Origin: Reclinomonas americana ATCC 50394
Taxonomy: Eukaryota; Jakobida; Jakobea; Jakobida
Length of the DNA stretch: 29,355 nt
Reading direction: 5' to 3'
Assembly: GCA_048213135.1 (NCBI GenBank)
Contig: PS015077.1
Coordinates: 53,223 to 82,577 of the forward strand
In this document: piece by piece, positions 20,343-29,121 of the stretch
Layout of the letters: the number at the start of each line of letters is the position of its first letter
Numbering within the stretch: the first letter of the stretch is position 1
Made by a program: the position numbers and the translations under genes
Notes under the pieces: generated by a model
Told to the model about the DNA's origin: nothing
The model's input: only the letters and a program-made list of their open reading frames with translations
Database searches by the model: none

Positions 20343-21980
20343 TTACGCCGCCTTGATGGTGCTCTTCTTGCCGGCACCTGTGGAGACCGAGCCGGAGCGC
20401 TTGCCCCACTTCTTCTCCTCCTCGGCATCCTTGGCCGCCTGCACCGCCGGGTCGAGGAACGTGCCGCAGACCTTGTCCCAGAAGGTCAAGTACTGAGCGA
20501 GTGTGTGAATGTGAGATGAGAGGCTGGGGAGTGAGAGAAGAGAGGGAGGGCGACAGCACCTGGCCATACTGCGTAGGGGGAGAGGGAAGGGAAAGGTCAG
20601 TGGCGCGACGCTCGACAAACAAACCAATGTGAGTGAGACGCAACGTTGTACTGGTGCGTGTGGCGATGAGATGACACGAGCAGAGAGAGGTGAGCAATGA
20701 GGAGAAGTTCGGATGAGAGCAGCAACTTGACGCATTGTACGCAACGACATACTGCGAGGGGGGAGAGACAAGAGAGTGACCAACTGGAACAGGAGATCAG
20801 CACACTATTGAGCGCGCGCGTACCTTGCGGTGGTGAATGTCGTGATGCGAAGCACCGTTGACGGCGGGGATGTCGAGTGACCAGCGATCGTGGATGTTGA
20901 TGGTCCACATGTTGACGACGAGGAGGGCGCCAAAGTACATGTACGAGTGGAACGGGAACACCATCACGAAGAGGTGGTAGGGGAGACCCTGCGCCCAGCC
21001 GTCGACCGGGTGGAACGACAAGGCCGAGAACGGCGTCACCTCCTTGAAGGTGTGGTGCGGCTTGTGGATGTTGTTGTAGAGCCACGGGATGTCGTGCAGG
21101 CCGCGGTGGATCCAGTAGATCAGCGAGTCGGTAAAGATGAGGAACAGCACCGGCGACACAAACATGTACGCCATGCCGTAGTCCGACACATTAAAGTAAA
21201 CATTGGTGTAGCCGTACAGCACCAGCAGCTGCCGATGCAGATGAGCTGGCAGTCGTCACACAACGACAACGACAAAGAGAGACGCGTACCTCCAGCGGCA
21301 CCGTCAGCAAGCCCATGATGGGAATCGACCAGCAGGAGAGGAAGATCTCGCTGCCGAGCTGGCTCCACGGCACCACCAGACCCTGCGGGAAGTAGTAGTT
21401 CTTGTACAGCTTGAACGTCCACAGGTACGACAGGGTGCAGAAAATGAAATCTAACGCACATGGGGTGCGTGAGTGACAAGAGGCAGATGAGAGGAGGCAC
21501 GGCCAGGCAATGACGCAACAAACAATGTAGCCGCCGAAGGTGATCAGCGACCAAATGAGCGCCGCCTGGCGCCACACCGAGTAGTCGAACGAGAGCGGAG
21601 TGTTGGCCGGGTTCGGCTCGACACCCAGAATCAGGCGATCCACCACTTCCGTGTTCAGCAAGTGCACAATCTGCGCAGAAAAAATGCGAAGAGAGTGAGA
21701 ACTTTTCGATGCGATGCGCGACGAATCCAGCGAAAAAAAGCACAACTGATGCGAAGAAGAGGGAAAGAGAGACGTGTGTGGTATGATCGCTGACAGAGGC
21801 GAGCGGAAGACTGGAAGAGATCGAGGGAGAGAGAGAGAGAGAGAGGAAGAAGCAGTTTGTGTGCCATGTCGATCGTCATGCCAAACACACAGGCGCACGC
21901 ACGCGGAAGAACATGCGCAGTGATGCGTGCGAGTCATGACACTGTTGTGCATGTGCGTGTGTCGCACGCACCTCCTCCAT
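20343..21980 (-). CDS. ERG3: sterol C5-desaturase (ERG3/SC5D family)
   Basis: Predicted 298-residue ER membrane di-iron oxidoreductase that introduces the C5-C6 double bond in sterol synthesis (lathosterol/episterol type substrates). Exons 21980-21972, 21670-21520, 21450-21290, 21228-20824, 20751-20746, 20650-20645, 20568-20560, 20492-20343. The three histidine clusters are present: HRGLH (about 148), HKPHH (about 162) and HHDIHH (about 235), with FHPVDGWAQGLPYH and VNMWTINIHDRW typical of C5-desaturases. Membrane segments include ALIWSLITFGGYIVYFIF and YMFVSPVLFLIFTDSLIYWI. After the last His box the conserved YNYGQ region is built from three microexons of 6, 6 and 9 nt. The first coding exon is just MEE (9 nt) before a 301-nt intron. 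The Lys-rich tail (KKSTIKAA) is compatible with ER retention. The start is supported by the splice phase. Convergent with the large membrane protein gene; 3' ends 236 bp apart. Confidence 0.93.
20560..20751 (-). other. ERG3: cluster of three microexons (6, 6 and 9 nt) in the sterol desaturase gene
   Basis: Minus-strand microexons TATGTC (20751-20746), TACAAC (20650-20645) and TATGGCCAG (20568-20560) are each preceded by an AG and followed by GT. They encode YV, YN and YGQ. The introns are 72, 95, 76 and 67 nt and all phase 0; the donors after the first two microexons are both GTTGCG. Together they restore HHRKYVYNYGQYLTFWD, which has the same six-residue spacing between the last His pair and YGQ as fungal and animal C5-desaturases (HH-x6-YGQ). 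Skipping any one breaks this spacing. Confidence 0.85.
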
Positions 21981-22065
21981 AGTTTGGCTGCAACTCCGCG
22001 CACCGGCGATAGATGAGGGTAACTGGGGTTACCACAGAATTCCGATCTGTAACCCGTGACCAAAC

Positions 22066-22471
22066 ATGATTCTCGGTGTGCCCGAGGGCTTGGTTGTGCT
22101 GGCCGTGCTCGCTGCGGTGGTGTACGTGCTGATCGAGAAGCGCAGCACGTTCACATTCGCACTGGAGCAAGACATTGGTAAGAGATCCTGAGAGAAGACT
22201 CTTGATCAATCAAGCTCATCACTCTCTCCACACACACACACAGACGCGCCACCAAAAGACGTCTTGCGGTTCTGGTTCCACGAGCCGGAAAACGCGCTCA
22301 AATGCCACCCGTTCGCCGACGGCATTGTGGTGCACTCGCGGCGACAGGAGCAAGTCGACTTCACCGTGACCGACCGCATTCCGATCCTGTGCGGCCTCCT
22401 GCGCATGCGTGTCGAGGTCAAGGCCGAGACGAGGCTGCGCGAGGGCCCGCCCGCCGGCCCATTCATCATTG
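22066..22471 (+). CDS. N-terminal part of a membrane-anchored START-like (SRPBCC) protein
   Basis: Exons 22066-22177 and 22244-22471, then the gene enters a gap. An N-terminal helix (VPEGLVVLAVLAAVVYVLI) anchors the protein. It is followed by a segment resembling the start of a SRPBCC/START-like ligand-binding fold: DAPPKDVLRFWFHEPENALK, then CHPFADGIVV and VDFTVTDRIPILC, then RMRVEVKAETRL. This fold usually binds a lipid or other hydrophobic ligand. The second exon ends in phase 1 at a GTGAGT donor. The missing C-terminus is most likely the minus-strand fragment 23028-23371 on an inverted contig. Divergent from the sterol desaturase gene, 85 bp between starts. The family call is tentative. 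Confidence 0.6.
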
Positions 22472-22547
22472 GTGAGTGAGCGAGCTCGAGCGTGATCGAG
22501 TTGTCAGCACACGTGTCAACTTGTCTCTGTTTTGCGTGAAGACATTA

Positions 22548-22628
22548 NNNNNNNNNNNNNNNNNNNNNNNNNNNNNNNNNNNNNNNNNNNNNNNNNNNNN
22601 NNNNNNNNNNNNNNNNNNNNNNNNNNNN
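22548..22628. other. assembly gap, 81 N
   Basis: Left boundary of the contig 22629-23371 that appears inverted. It interrupts the START-like gene. Confidence 0.95.
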
Positions 22629-22695
22629 GGAGTCAGTGAATCACACGCACTCGGCAACAACAGCAACGCGCGTGCACAGTGGAGGGAGGTAGTAC

Positions 22696-22867
22696 CTTGG
22701 CGTAGCCGAGTGCAAACAGACCAGCTGAGCGAGCACAAGAAGAGAGTGAGTGCAATGCGCGTGTGTGGGAGAATGAGAGCGAGCAAGTGCAGCAGTGCAC
22801 CATAAATCAAATACGTGAGCAGCATCACAAACAGCGATGGGCGTTCACGCGGAGCATGGCCAGTCAT
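22696..22867 (-). CDS. LCB2: N-terminus of serine palmitoyltransferase subunit 2 (LCB2), on an inverted contig
   Basis: Exons 22867-22801 and 22724-22696, ending phase 0 at a GTACTA donor. Reads MTGHAPRERPSLFVMLLTYL, then IYAGLFALGYAK. This matches the start of LCB2/SPTLC2, where a short cytosolic leader precedes one ER membrane helix of the type [20 protein letters not shown]. The rest of LCB2 is on the minus strand at higher coordinates, which is the wrong order for a minus-strand gene. Reversing this contig (22629-23371) in place puts this start upstream of the core on the plus strand. The downstream exon begins [10 protein letters not shown] in phase 0, consistent with a direct join or with one further exon lost in the gap. 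Confidence 0.8.
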
Positions 22868-23027
22868 TTGTGCTGCTTGCTACACAACAAAAAGAGGGGA
22901 AAAAGAGAGGAACGAAGCGAAGGGAGAAGGAAGAAAACGCGTGGTGGTGTCGCGTCGCGGAGTGACAAAAAGTGAAGGGATTCCGTCCATCGATGTTCGC
23001 AAATGAGGATTCCGTCTCCAGCGTTTT

Positions 23028-23371
23028 TTACTCTCTCTTGTTCTGTGCAGAGCCCAGCAGCTTGCTCATTGTCTTGAGCGCCTGGCGTAGCAGTTGCAAG
23101 TGAGCGACCACACACACCGCAGCTTCGATATCTGCGCAATATATATGAATTACGAACCTGGCGATGCGAGGAGACGGCCGAGCGCTTGGAAAAGTAGGCA
23201 AACAGCATCGGCACCGTGTTGGTGTACTCCTCCGAGAACTGCGCACAGCAGCAGCGTGAGGCGATCGGACACACACCATCGAATTCCGGGACAGTGTAAC
23301 TCGGCAGCCGCCAGAGGGTGTCGCCGTTAGCCGCACCACGCCACGCACATCGACACTCGGCGCCGACGCAA
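23028..23371 (-). CDS. C-terminal part of the START-like protein, on an inverted contig
   Basis: Exons 23371-23275 (open into the gap), 23238-23158 and 23081-23028, all joined in phase 0, ending TAA at 23028-23030. It reads CAWRGAANGDTLWRLPSYTV, PEFDG, FSEEYTNTVPMLFAYFSKRS and ALKTMSKLLGSAQNKRE. The FSEEY...SSHRQALKTM helix resembles the long C-terminal helix of SRPBCC folds. As drawn it would be a headless minus-strand gene running into LCB2. With the contig reversed it follows the plus-strand fragment 22066-22471 and ends about 160 bp before the LCB2 start. The 36-nt intron is the weakest element. Confidence 0.55.
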
Positions 23372-23428
23372 NNNNNNNNNNNNNNNNNNNNNNNNNNNNN
23401 NNNNNNNNNNNNNNNNNNNNNNNNNNNN
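23372..23428. other. assembly gap, 57 N
   Basis: Junction between the two inverted contigs 22629-23371 and 23429-25555. It is too small to contain the missing end of LCB2 if the scaffold order were read literally on the minus strand. Confidence 0.95.
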
Positions 23429-23506
23429 TCCCAACTTTTTTGAGTGCGACAAACAAAAAGTCAGCAAAGAGGCAAAAGACTGTGCATGACAACAAGCAAG
23501 CGCAAC

Positions 23507-25536
23507 TCCACGCTTCAGGCACTCGCGAGAGACGGCCGGCATGAGGGTGGGAATGTAGGTCAGCACCGGGATAATGGGCGAATCGCGGTCACCAATGACC
23601 ATGAAGCCCATCTCGATCAGGCGATCGCGGAAGTAGTTGGAGTTCTCCTTCAGCGCATGAATGCGCTTCACACCGTCATCCGTGCCGTCCTCGCCGATAA
23701 TGACCTCCAGAGCCGACAGCGCCATGCGCGCGCAGCCCGGCGCCATCTGGCACGAGTACACCGAACCAAAAGTGGTGCGGCGGAGGTAGTCAATCAGCTC
23801 GTGAGATCCCGCAATGTAGCCGCCCACCGAGCCGAAAGACTTGGTGAAGGTGCCCATGAGAATGTCCACGTCCTTCGGCTCCACACCGTGGTACTCGCAC
23901 ACTCCGCGGCCGCTGTGACCAATGGCACCAATGCTGTGCGCCTCGTCCACGTACAGGTAGCACTGCGGATGCGAGTCAGCAGGAGAACGGGGGAGAAGAG
24001 TGTGTACAGGTGGGTGGGTGAGCACACCTTGTACTTCTTCTTGATGGCAACCACTGCAGGCAGGTCCACAATGTGGCCCTCCATCGAGTAAATGCCCTCC
24101 ACCAGAATCCAAATGCGCTCCCACGGGCGGTGCGTGCGCGGCTGTCCCTCGACAATGCTCTCGCGAATGACGCGCTCCAAATCCTTCACATCTGTGTTGC
24201 ATGAAGAAGAAGAAGAAAAGAAAACACCGCATATAGAAAATTGGTCCACGCGTCACATGTGTGTCGCGATGCGTACAAACCTCCGTGCTTGAATACGCGA
24301 ATCTTGGCCGCACCTCCGCGGGCGCCGACCACCAACGAGGCGTGATTGAGGGAGTCGGAGATAATCAGAGTGCCCTTCGGTGCGAGCGCCGGAAGCACAG
24401 TCGAGTTGGTCGCAAAGCCCATGCCTGCACACCATCGAAAAGTTCGAACCCAGTCAGTCGTCCAATAACCGGAGCCACGTGTGTGTGGGTCCGTGATTGC
24501 AGCAGTCGACGACATGCAACGCACCGAAAATCATGGCTGCCTCCTTGCCCACAAACGACGCAATCTTGCGCTCCAGCTCGCGGTGCACATCCGTGTAGCC
24601 CAAATCGCAGCTGGCACCGCACGTCGACACGCCCAAGTCATAGATCGAGCGCTCCACGTCGTCAATGCACTTGCCACCGGTCTGTGCAAAGCCCAGGTAG
24701 TTGTACGAGCCGAGATTGATCACTCCGCGGTGCACCTGTCCCTCCACGACCCTGCAAAAAACAATCATGCATGCATGCATTGAGTCGCTTGCAGAAAACA
24801 GCAGAAAGCTGCGGCAAAGAGGCGAAACTTGAAGGTCTTGAAGTTGTCCTTGGACTCGCGCACCATCACATCGAAACGCGCACCAGGCACCGACTGGATG
24901 GGTCTGCGCAAACGCACGATCAGCACAAAACGCAAGACATGTCGCGCTGTGAAAGGACGGAGAGAAAAGACGCACCGGTTCCAGCAGTCCTGAATGCGGT
25001 GGTACCTGAGGGGTGTGAGGGACACAGAGGGAGACGGTGTCAGCGAAAGAGACAAGGAGAGGGTGAGCCGCTCAAAAGCAACGCAACAGGTTGCGGCAGT
25101 AAAAGTCCTGCACAACACGGAGAAGCAAGCATGCAGTTAGTGCAATGATGCAACGACACGCATGAGGCAACAGGCAGAGCAAGAAAGGGAGGGAGAGGGA
25201 GGGACGGGAAAACAAAACGACAGACATGTCCGCGTGTGTTTGGGAGCGTGATCAACGGCCGTCACATGCACTTGAGCGATACCACGCACGATCGCCGTCA
25301 CACACGCACGTGCTCACGCAACAAATGCAAACACGCGGAGCGAGAGAGCAAGACAAAGAGACAACGAGAGAACAAAGAGAGAGCAGGCAAGGATGCTCGT
25401 GGAAATGGCGGCTCGCAAGAACAGCGCGCGCGGAGAAGTACGCGGAGTACGGGCTCACCTCAAAGTCCGACACCAGTGGGCAGTAACCCGGCGGCGCCAC
25501 ATTGGTCCGACGACGCAGGACCTTGCGAGCAAAATC
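23507..25536 (-). CDS. LCB2: catalytic core of serine palmitoyltransferase subunit 2 (LCB2), on an inverted contig
   Basis: PLP-dependent alpha-oxoamine synthase that condenses L-serine with palmitoyl-CoA to 3-ketosphinganine, the first step of sphingolipid synthesis, with LCB1 in the ER membrane. Exons 25536-25459, 25107-25088, 25005-24976, 24903-24829, 24751-24525, 24424-24281, 24191-24028, 23962-23507 (398 codons, all phases fit). Motifs in order: [127 protein letters not shown], the PLP-lysine site [17 protein letters not shown], and [11 protein letters not shown]. It ends ...ECLKRG at a GTTGCG donor running into the gap. The continuation VVVVGFPAT is at 27104-26811. The intron 25458-25108 is about 350 nt and shows no other feature. 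Confidence 0.96.
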
Positions 25537-25555
25537 CTGACACGCAAAAGTGTGT

Positions 25556-26509
25556 NNNNNNNNNNNNNNNNNNNNNNNNNNNNNNNNNNNNNNNNNNNNN
25601 NNNNNNNNNNNNNNNNNNNNNNNNNNNNNNNNNNNNNNNNNNNNNNNNNNNNNNNNNNNNNNNNNNNNNNNNNNNNNNNNNNNNNNNNNNNNNNNNNNNN
25701 NNNNNNNNNNNNNNNNNNNNNNNNNNNNNNNNNNNNNNNNNNNNNNNNNNNNNNNNNNNNNNNNNNNNNNNNNNNNNNNNNNNNNNNNNNNNNNNNNNNN
25801 NNNNNNNNNNNNNNNNNNNNNNNNNNNNNNNNNNNNNNNNNNNNNNNNNNNNNNNNNNNNNNNNNNNNNNNNNNNNNNNNNNNNNNNNNNNNNNNNNNNN
25901 NNNNNNNNNNNNNNNNNNNNNNNNNNNNNNNNNNNNNNNNNNNNNNNNNNNNNNNNNNNNNNNNNNNNNNNNNNNNNNNNNNNNNNNNNNNNNNNNNNNN
26001 NNNNNNNNNNNNNNNNNNNNNNNNNNNNNNNNNNNNNNNNNNNNNNNNNNNNNNNNNNNNNNNNNNNNNNNNNNNNNNNNNNNNNNNNNNNNNNNNNNNN
26101 NNNNNNNNNNNNNNNNNNNNNNNNNNNNNNNNNNNNNNNNNNNNNNNNNNNNNNNNNNNNNNNNNNNNNNNNNNNNNNNNNNNNNNNNNNNNNNNNNNNN
26201 NNNNNNNNNNNNNNNNNNNNNNNNNNNNNNNNNNNNNNNNNNNNNNNNNNNNNNNNNNNNNNNNNNNNNNNNNNNNNNNNNNNNNNNNNNNNNNNNNNNN
26301 NNNNNNNNNNNNNNNNNNNNNNNNNNNNNNNNNNNNNNNNNNNNNNNNNNNNNNNNNNNNNNNNNNNNNNNNNNNNNNNNNNNNNNNNNNNNNNNNNNNN
26401 NNNNNNNNNNNNNNNNNNNNNNNNNNNNNNNNNNNNNNNNNNNNNNNNNNNNNNNNNNNNNNNNNNNNNNNNNNNNNNNNNNNNNNNNNNNNNNNNNNNN
26501 NNNNNNNNN
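25556..26509. other. assembly gap, 954 N
   Basis: The largest gap, between the inverted contigs 23429-25555 and 26510-27104. In corrected order it falls in the LCB2 intron before the last exon. Open frames drawn across it are meaningless. Confidence 0.95.

Positions 26510-26534
<25 letters not shown>
26510..26534. repeat. (CA)n microsatellite at a contig end
   Basis: About 12 CA units directly at the gap edge, which probably caused the assembly break. The next 275 bases to 26810 lie past the LCB2 stop and hold only CA/GA-rich noncoding sequence. Confidence 0.9.
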
Positions 26535-26540
<6 letters not shown>

Positions 26541-26810
26541 CGACACGCTCACACACAGGATTCGCGACTTAAAAAAGTTAAAGGAGAGCGAACAACACGA
26601 GCACGCACTGACGGGAGACACACAGACAGTGACAGCTGGCGACGCTGGAGAGGGGGAGGGGGTGGGGTGCGTGTGTGCAATGACAGTAGCAAACAAAATC
26701 ACGAATACACGCGAAAAATAAACAACGAGATTTTTGACAAGAGACACACACAAACGAGGGAAACTGGCGCACACACAAACAAAAGTGCGCGCGATTCTTT
26801 TTGGCCCTCT

Positions 26811-27104
26811 TCAAGCGCGCACTGCCGGCGACACCACGCGGCGGACAGGAGCCGAGCCGTGCGGCGTGCCCTTGCCGTGCACGGCCACAGGCGAGGGGGT
26901 GGCTGAGGCAGCAGCAGCGAGGCGCAGGCGAGCCTCCTCACGACCACGCTTGTCCGACAAGCAGAACTTGGCCATGCAGAGATCACCGACCTCGTCGAGT
27001 GCCGCCAGGGCCTCGTCCAAAATCTCGCGCGTGTGTGCCGCCGAGATGCAGAAACGGCATCGGCTCTCCACCACACTGGTCGCCGGGAAGCCGACCACGA
27101 CCAC
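26811..27104 (-). CDS. LCB2: C-terminus of serine palmitoyltransferase subunit 2 (LCB2), on an inverted contig
   Basis: An open frame enters from the 20-N gap and ends at 26811. It reads [20 protein letters not shown], then [20 protein letters not shown], then [10 protein letters not shown], and a basic Ala/Pro-rich tail. This is the invariant end of LCB2 (…[14 protein letters not shown]…RFCISAAHT…), and it is exactly the part missing after LKRG at 23507. It lies on the minus strand but at higher coordinates than the core, so it cannot be its continuation as placed. Reversing the contig 26510-27104 fixes this. A second LCB2 copy is the alternative, but no N-terminal half of such a copy is seen beyond the 20-N gap. 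Confidence 0.93.
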   Translation of the reverse strand: MVVVGFPATSVVESRCRFCISAAHTREILDEALAALDEVGDLCMAKFCLSDKRGREEARLRLAAAASATPSPVAVHGKGTPHGSAPVRRVVSPAVRA

Positions 27105-27124
27105 NNNNNNNNNNNNNNNNNNNN
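27105..27124. other. assembly gap, 20 N
   Basis: Boundary between the contig with the LCB2 C-terminus and the last contig. The next 92 bases (27125-27216) are the 3' flank of the coiled-coil gene. Confidence 0.95.
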
Positions 27125-27216
27125 GTAGTGGAATTCTGTGTTATGTGAGAAGGAAGAAGTGCATATTGGTTTGATTGTTCACTCAGAGCGTCGGGGCCGT
27201 GTGTTGTTTTTTCCCT

Positions 27217-28935
27217 CTAGAGCAGACTGTGCAGCTCGTGCTCTCCGTCGGCGTGGTGCGATCTCCGGAAGCGTCGAGTCACCACCATTCGTTGCTCCTG
27301 CTGTTGCTGACAAACTTCGCTTTCGCGCGGCCGCTTCCGCCCCGACACGAGCTTCTTGCGCTTGTTGGCAGTGGCCGTCACCACTTCGGCGCTCTCGTCG
27401 GCGTCCAGCCAGCAATCGACGCTCCAGTCGTCGTGCACTGTGGTCACATGACCGTCGCCCGTCTGCAGCGAGTTGAGCCAATGCTGGATGGCGGTGGTGC
27501 GGCTGGCGGCCGGCAAAGGAGAGGCGTAGGAGGAGGTGGTGGTCGTGGTGGTGGAAGAGGTGAAGGTGGTGAGTGTGGTCGTCTCGCTGCACAGGGCTGC
27601 TGCTGGTTGTGGTGGTGGTGGTGGTGGTGGCGGGGGAGCCACCATGTGCGCCATCAGCGTACACTGGATCGCCTGCACTGCCTCGCCCAACAGCGCCGTC
27701 AGGCGGCGCTCGGTTGCTTTTTGTGCCGCCTCGGCCATGGCGATGAGCGGCTGGCGAAGCTGGCGCACAAGCTGGTTGCACAAGTCGTGCGTGTCCACGG
27801 TCGGCGGGGCGGGTGGCGGTGGCGGCGGGAGAGGTGGCAACAGCAGCGGCGGCACCTCCCGGACGATACTCATCTGTGCGGTGTCGTGCACGGGTGTTAT
27901 GGTGGAAGGCTTCTACTACTGGCCTGCTCTGCCATGCACAACATACCTCCTCGCGCAGCGTCTGCGTCAACTGCGTGGCGATGCCGCCCATTTGGCTGCG
28001 CACAGTTTCGTGCATCACCTTCCAGCCCTTCCTGTACGACGCCAGCTGCGTCTCCAGCGTCTTGATTGACTCGGTCAGCTCCGATGGAACCACGTGTTCA
28101 GTCGGCGGTGCACTCGGTGGAGTTTGCAGGGACGAGTTCACGGTATCGTGCAGGTGCTCGAGTGCGCTGGAGACTCGTGCCGACAGCGCCCCAGATGTCT
28201 CGTTCATCTTCTCGTCCACCTTGTCCAGGTGCTGTCGGAGCACTGCGCTCGTACGATGGTATGAGTAAGTCGCCGCGCGCGCGCGCAATGTCGTGCAAAA
28301 AAAAAACAGGAATGGAGTAACTGTGTTCAAGGGGCTGCAAATCCACAACTGGCGGTGGTGGTGGCGGTGGCGGCGGCGGTGGTGGCGGTGGCGGCGGCGG
28401 TGGCGGCGGTGGTGGCGGCTGGGCGACAACTTCCGTTTGCGTCATGTAGACGGGTTGCTGACTGCTGCTGTAGTGGTGATGGTGATACGGTCCGACTTCA
28501 TGCTGCACCAGGGTAGGACGTCGCTGCGTGCGTGCCACATGATACGCCGCCGTGGGCGCCGGCAACAGGACCGGCGACATGGCGGCCGACTGCGACGCCG
28601 TGTACTCATCGTCGACCTCCTCACTGTCGGCCTGACTGGCCTGTGTCAGTGTGCAGCCTCCCGAACCCTGCGTCATGTATTGCACCCCGGGGCCAGTGGT
28701 ATAGACCAGCATCGGCACCGCCTGCCGGTGCATGTGCACTGGCGGCGGTCTTGACAGTGATATTGGGACCCCAATTGAAGTGAGTCGTGGATTCAACAAG
28801 TCGACGGAAACCAATCGAGGATAGAGGAGTGCAAGCAAGAACTCACCGTTCGCGCGCTGCCTTGGCGGTGCGAAGTAGGTCGCCGAGTGATGGACCGCTC
28901 CCACTGGTTCCGCCCGAGTGTTTTTTCCGCAGCAT
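27217..28935 (-). CDS. coiled-coil protein with polyproline tracts, unknown family
   Basis: Predicted 489-residue protein; exons 28935-28847, 28749-28322, 28242-27947, 27873-27217 (490 codons including the stop). The N-terminus MLRKKHSGGTSGSGPSLGDL is short and basic. A Gln/Tyr/Val-rich region with a His run (YHHHHYSSSQQ) leads to a tract of about 24 prolines (28345-28423). Two helical stretches likely to form coiled coils follow: QHLDKVDEKMNETSGALSAR...LEHLHDTVN and ESIKTLETQLASYRKGWKVM...TQTLREE. Then come a second polyproline (VAPPPPPPPPP), a helix (LIAMAEAAQKATERRLTALL), a Thr/Ser run, an acidic stretch with Trp (DDWSVDCWLDADE) and a basic patch NKRKKLVSGRKRPRE that looks like a nuclear localisation signal. 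Polyproline could bind profilin, WW or SH3 domains. I do not recognise an orthologue. Confidence 0.7.
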
Positions 28936-29121
28936 GAGTGTTGGTGTTGACAGTGTGCTCTCTCGCTCGCGAAATGAAACAATACAAATGATAGTTTTGG
29001 TTGGTCGGTGCGGATTGGCTGCGGGCGAGCGAAGGTGTTCTGAGCGCGCTGCGCAAAAGGAAGAGGATGGCGATGGTGACTTGCAGCGGTCGGAGCACGA
29101 GAGAACTGTCTGCGCCCGATC

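Noticed and set aside
20597-21085. Minus-strand frames overlapping the sterol desaturase exons in other frames
   Set aside because: Shadow frames of a gene whose His boxes fix the true frame.
25236-26906. Long open frames crossing the 954-N gap (up to 556 codons)
   Set aside because: They consist mostly of undefined residues and flanking CA/GT repeats.
22696-27104. Programmed gene scrambling (ciliate-like inverted and permuted segments) as an explanation for LCB2
   Set aside because: Every segment boundary coincides with an N-gap and no pointer-like direct repeats are visible at the ends. A scaffolding error is simpler.
26811-27104. Tandem second copy of LCB2
   Set aside because: Only the exact part missing from the core is present, and the region beyond the 20-N gap encodes an unrelated coiled-coil protein. 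Not excluded without reads, but less likely.
27179-28429. 416-codon minus frame beginning with His/Arg repeats
   Set aside because: The first 60 residues are the polyproline tract read in another frame and start at TTG. Part of this frame is real (exon 3 of the coiled-coil gene) but the rest crosses introns.
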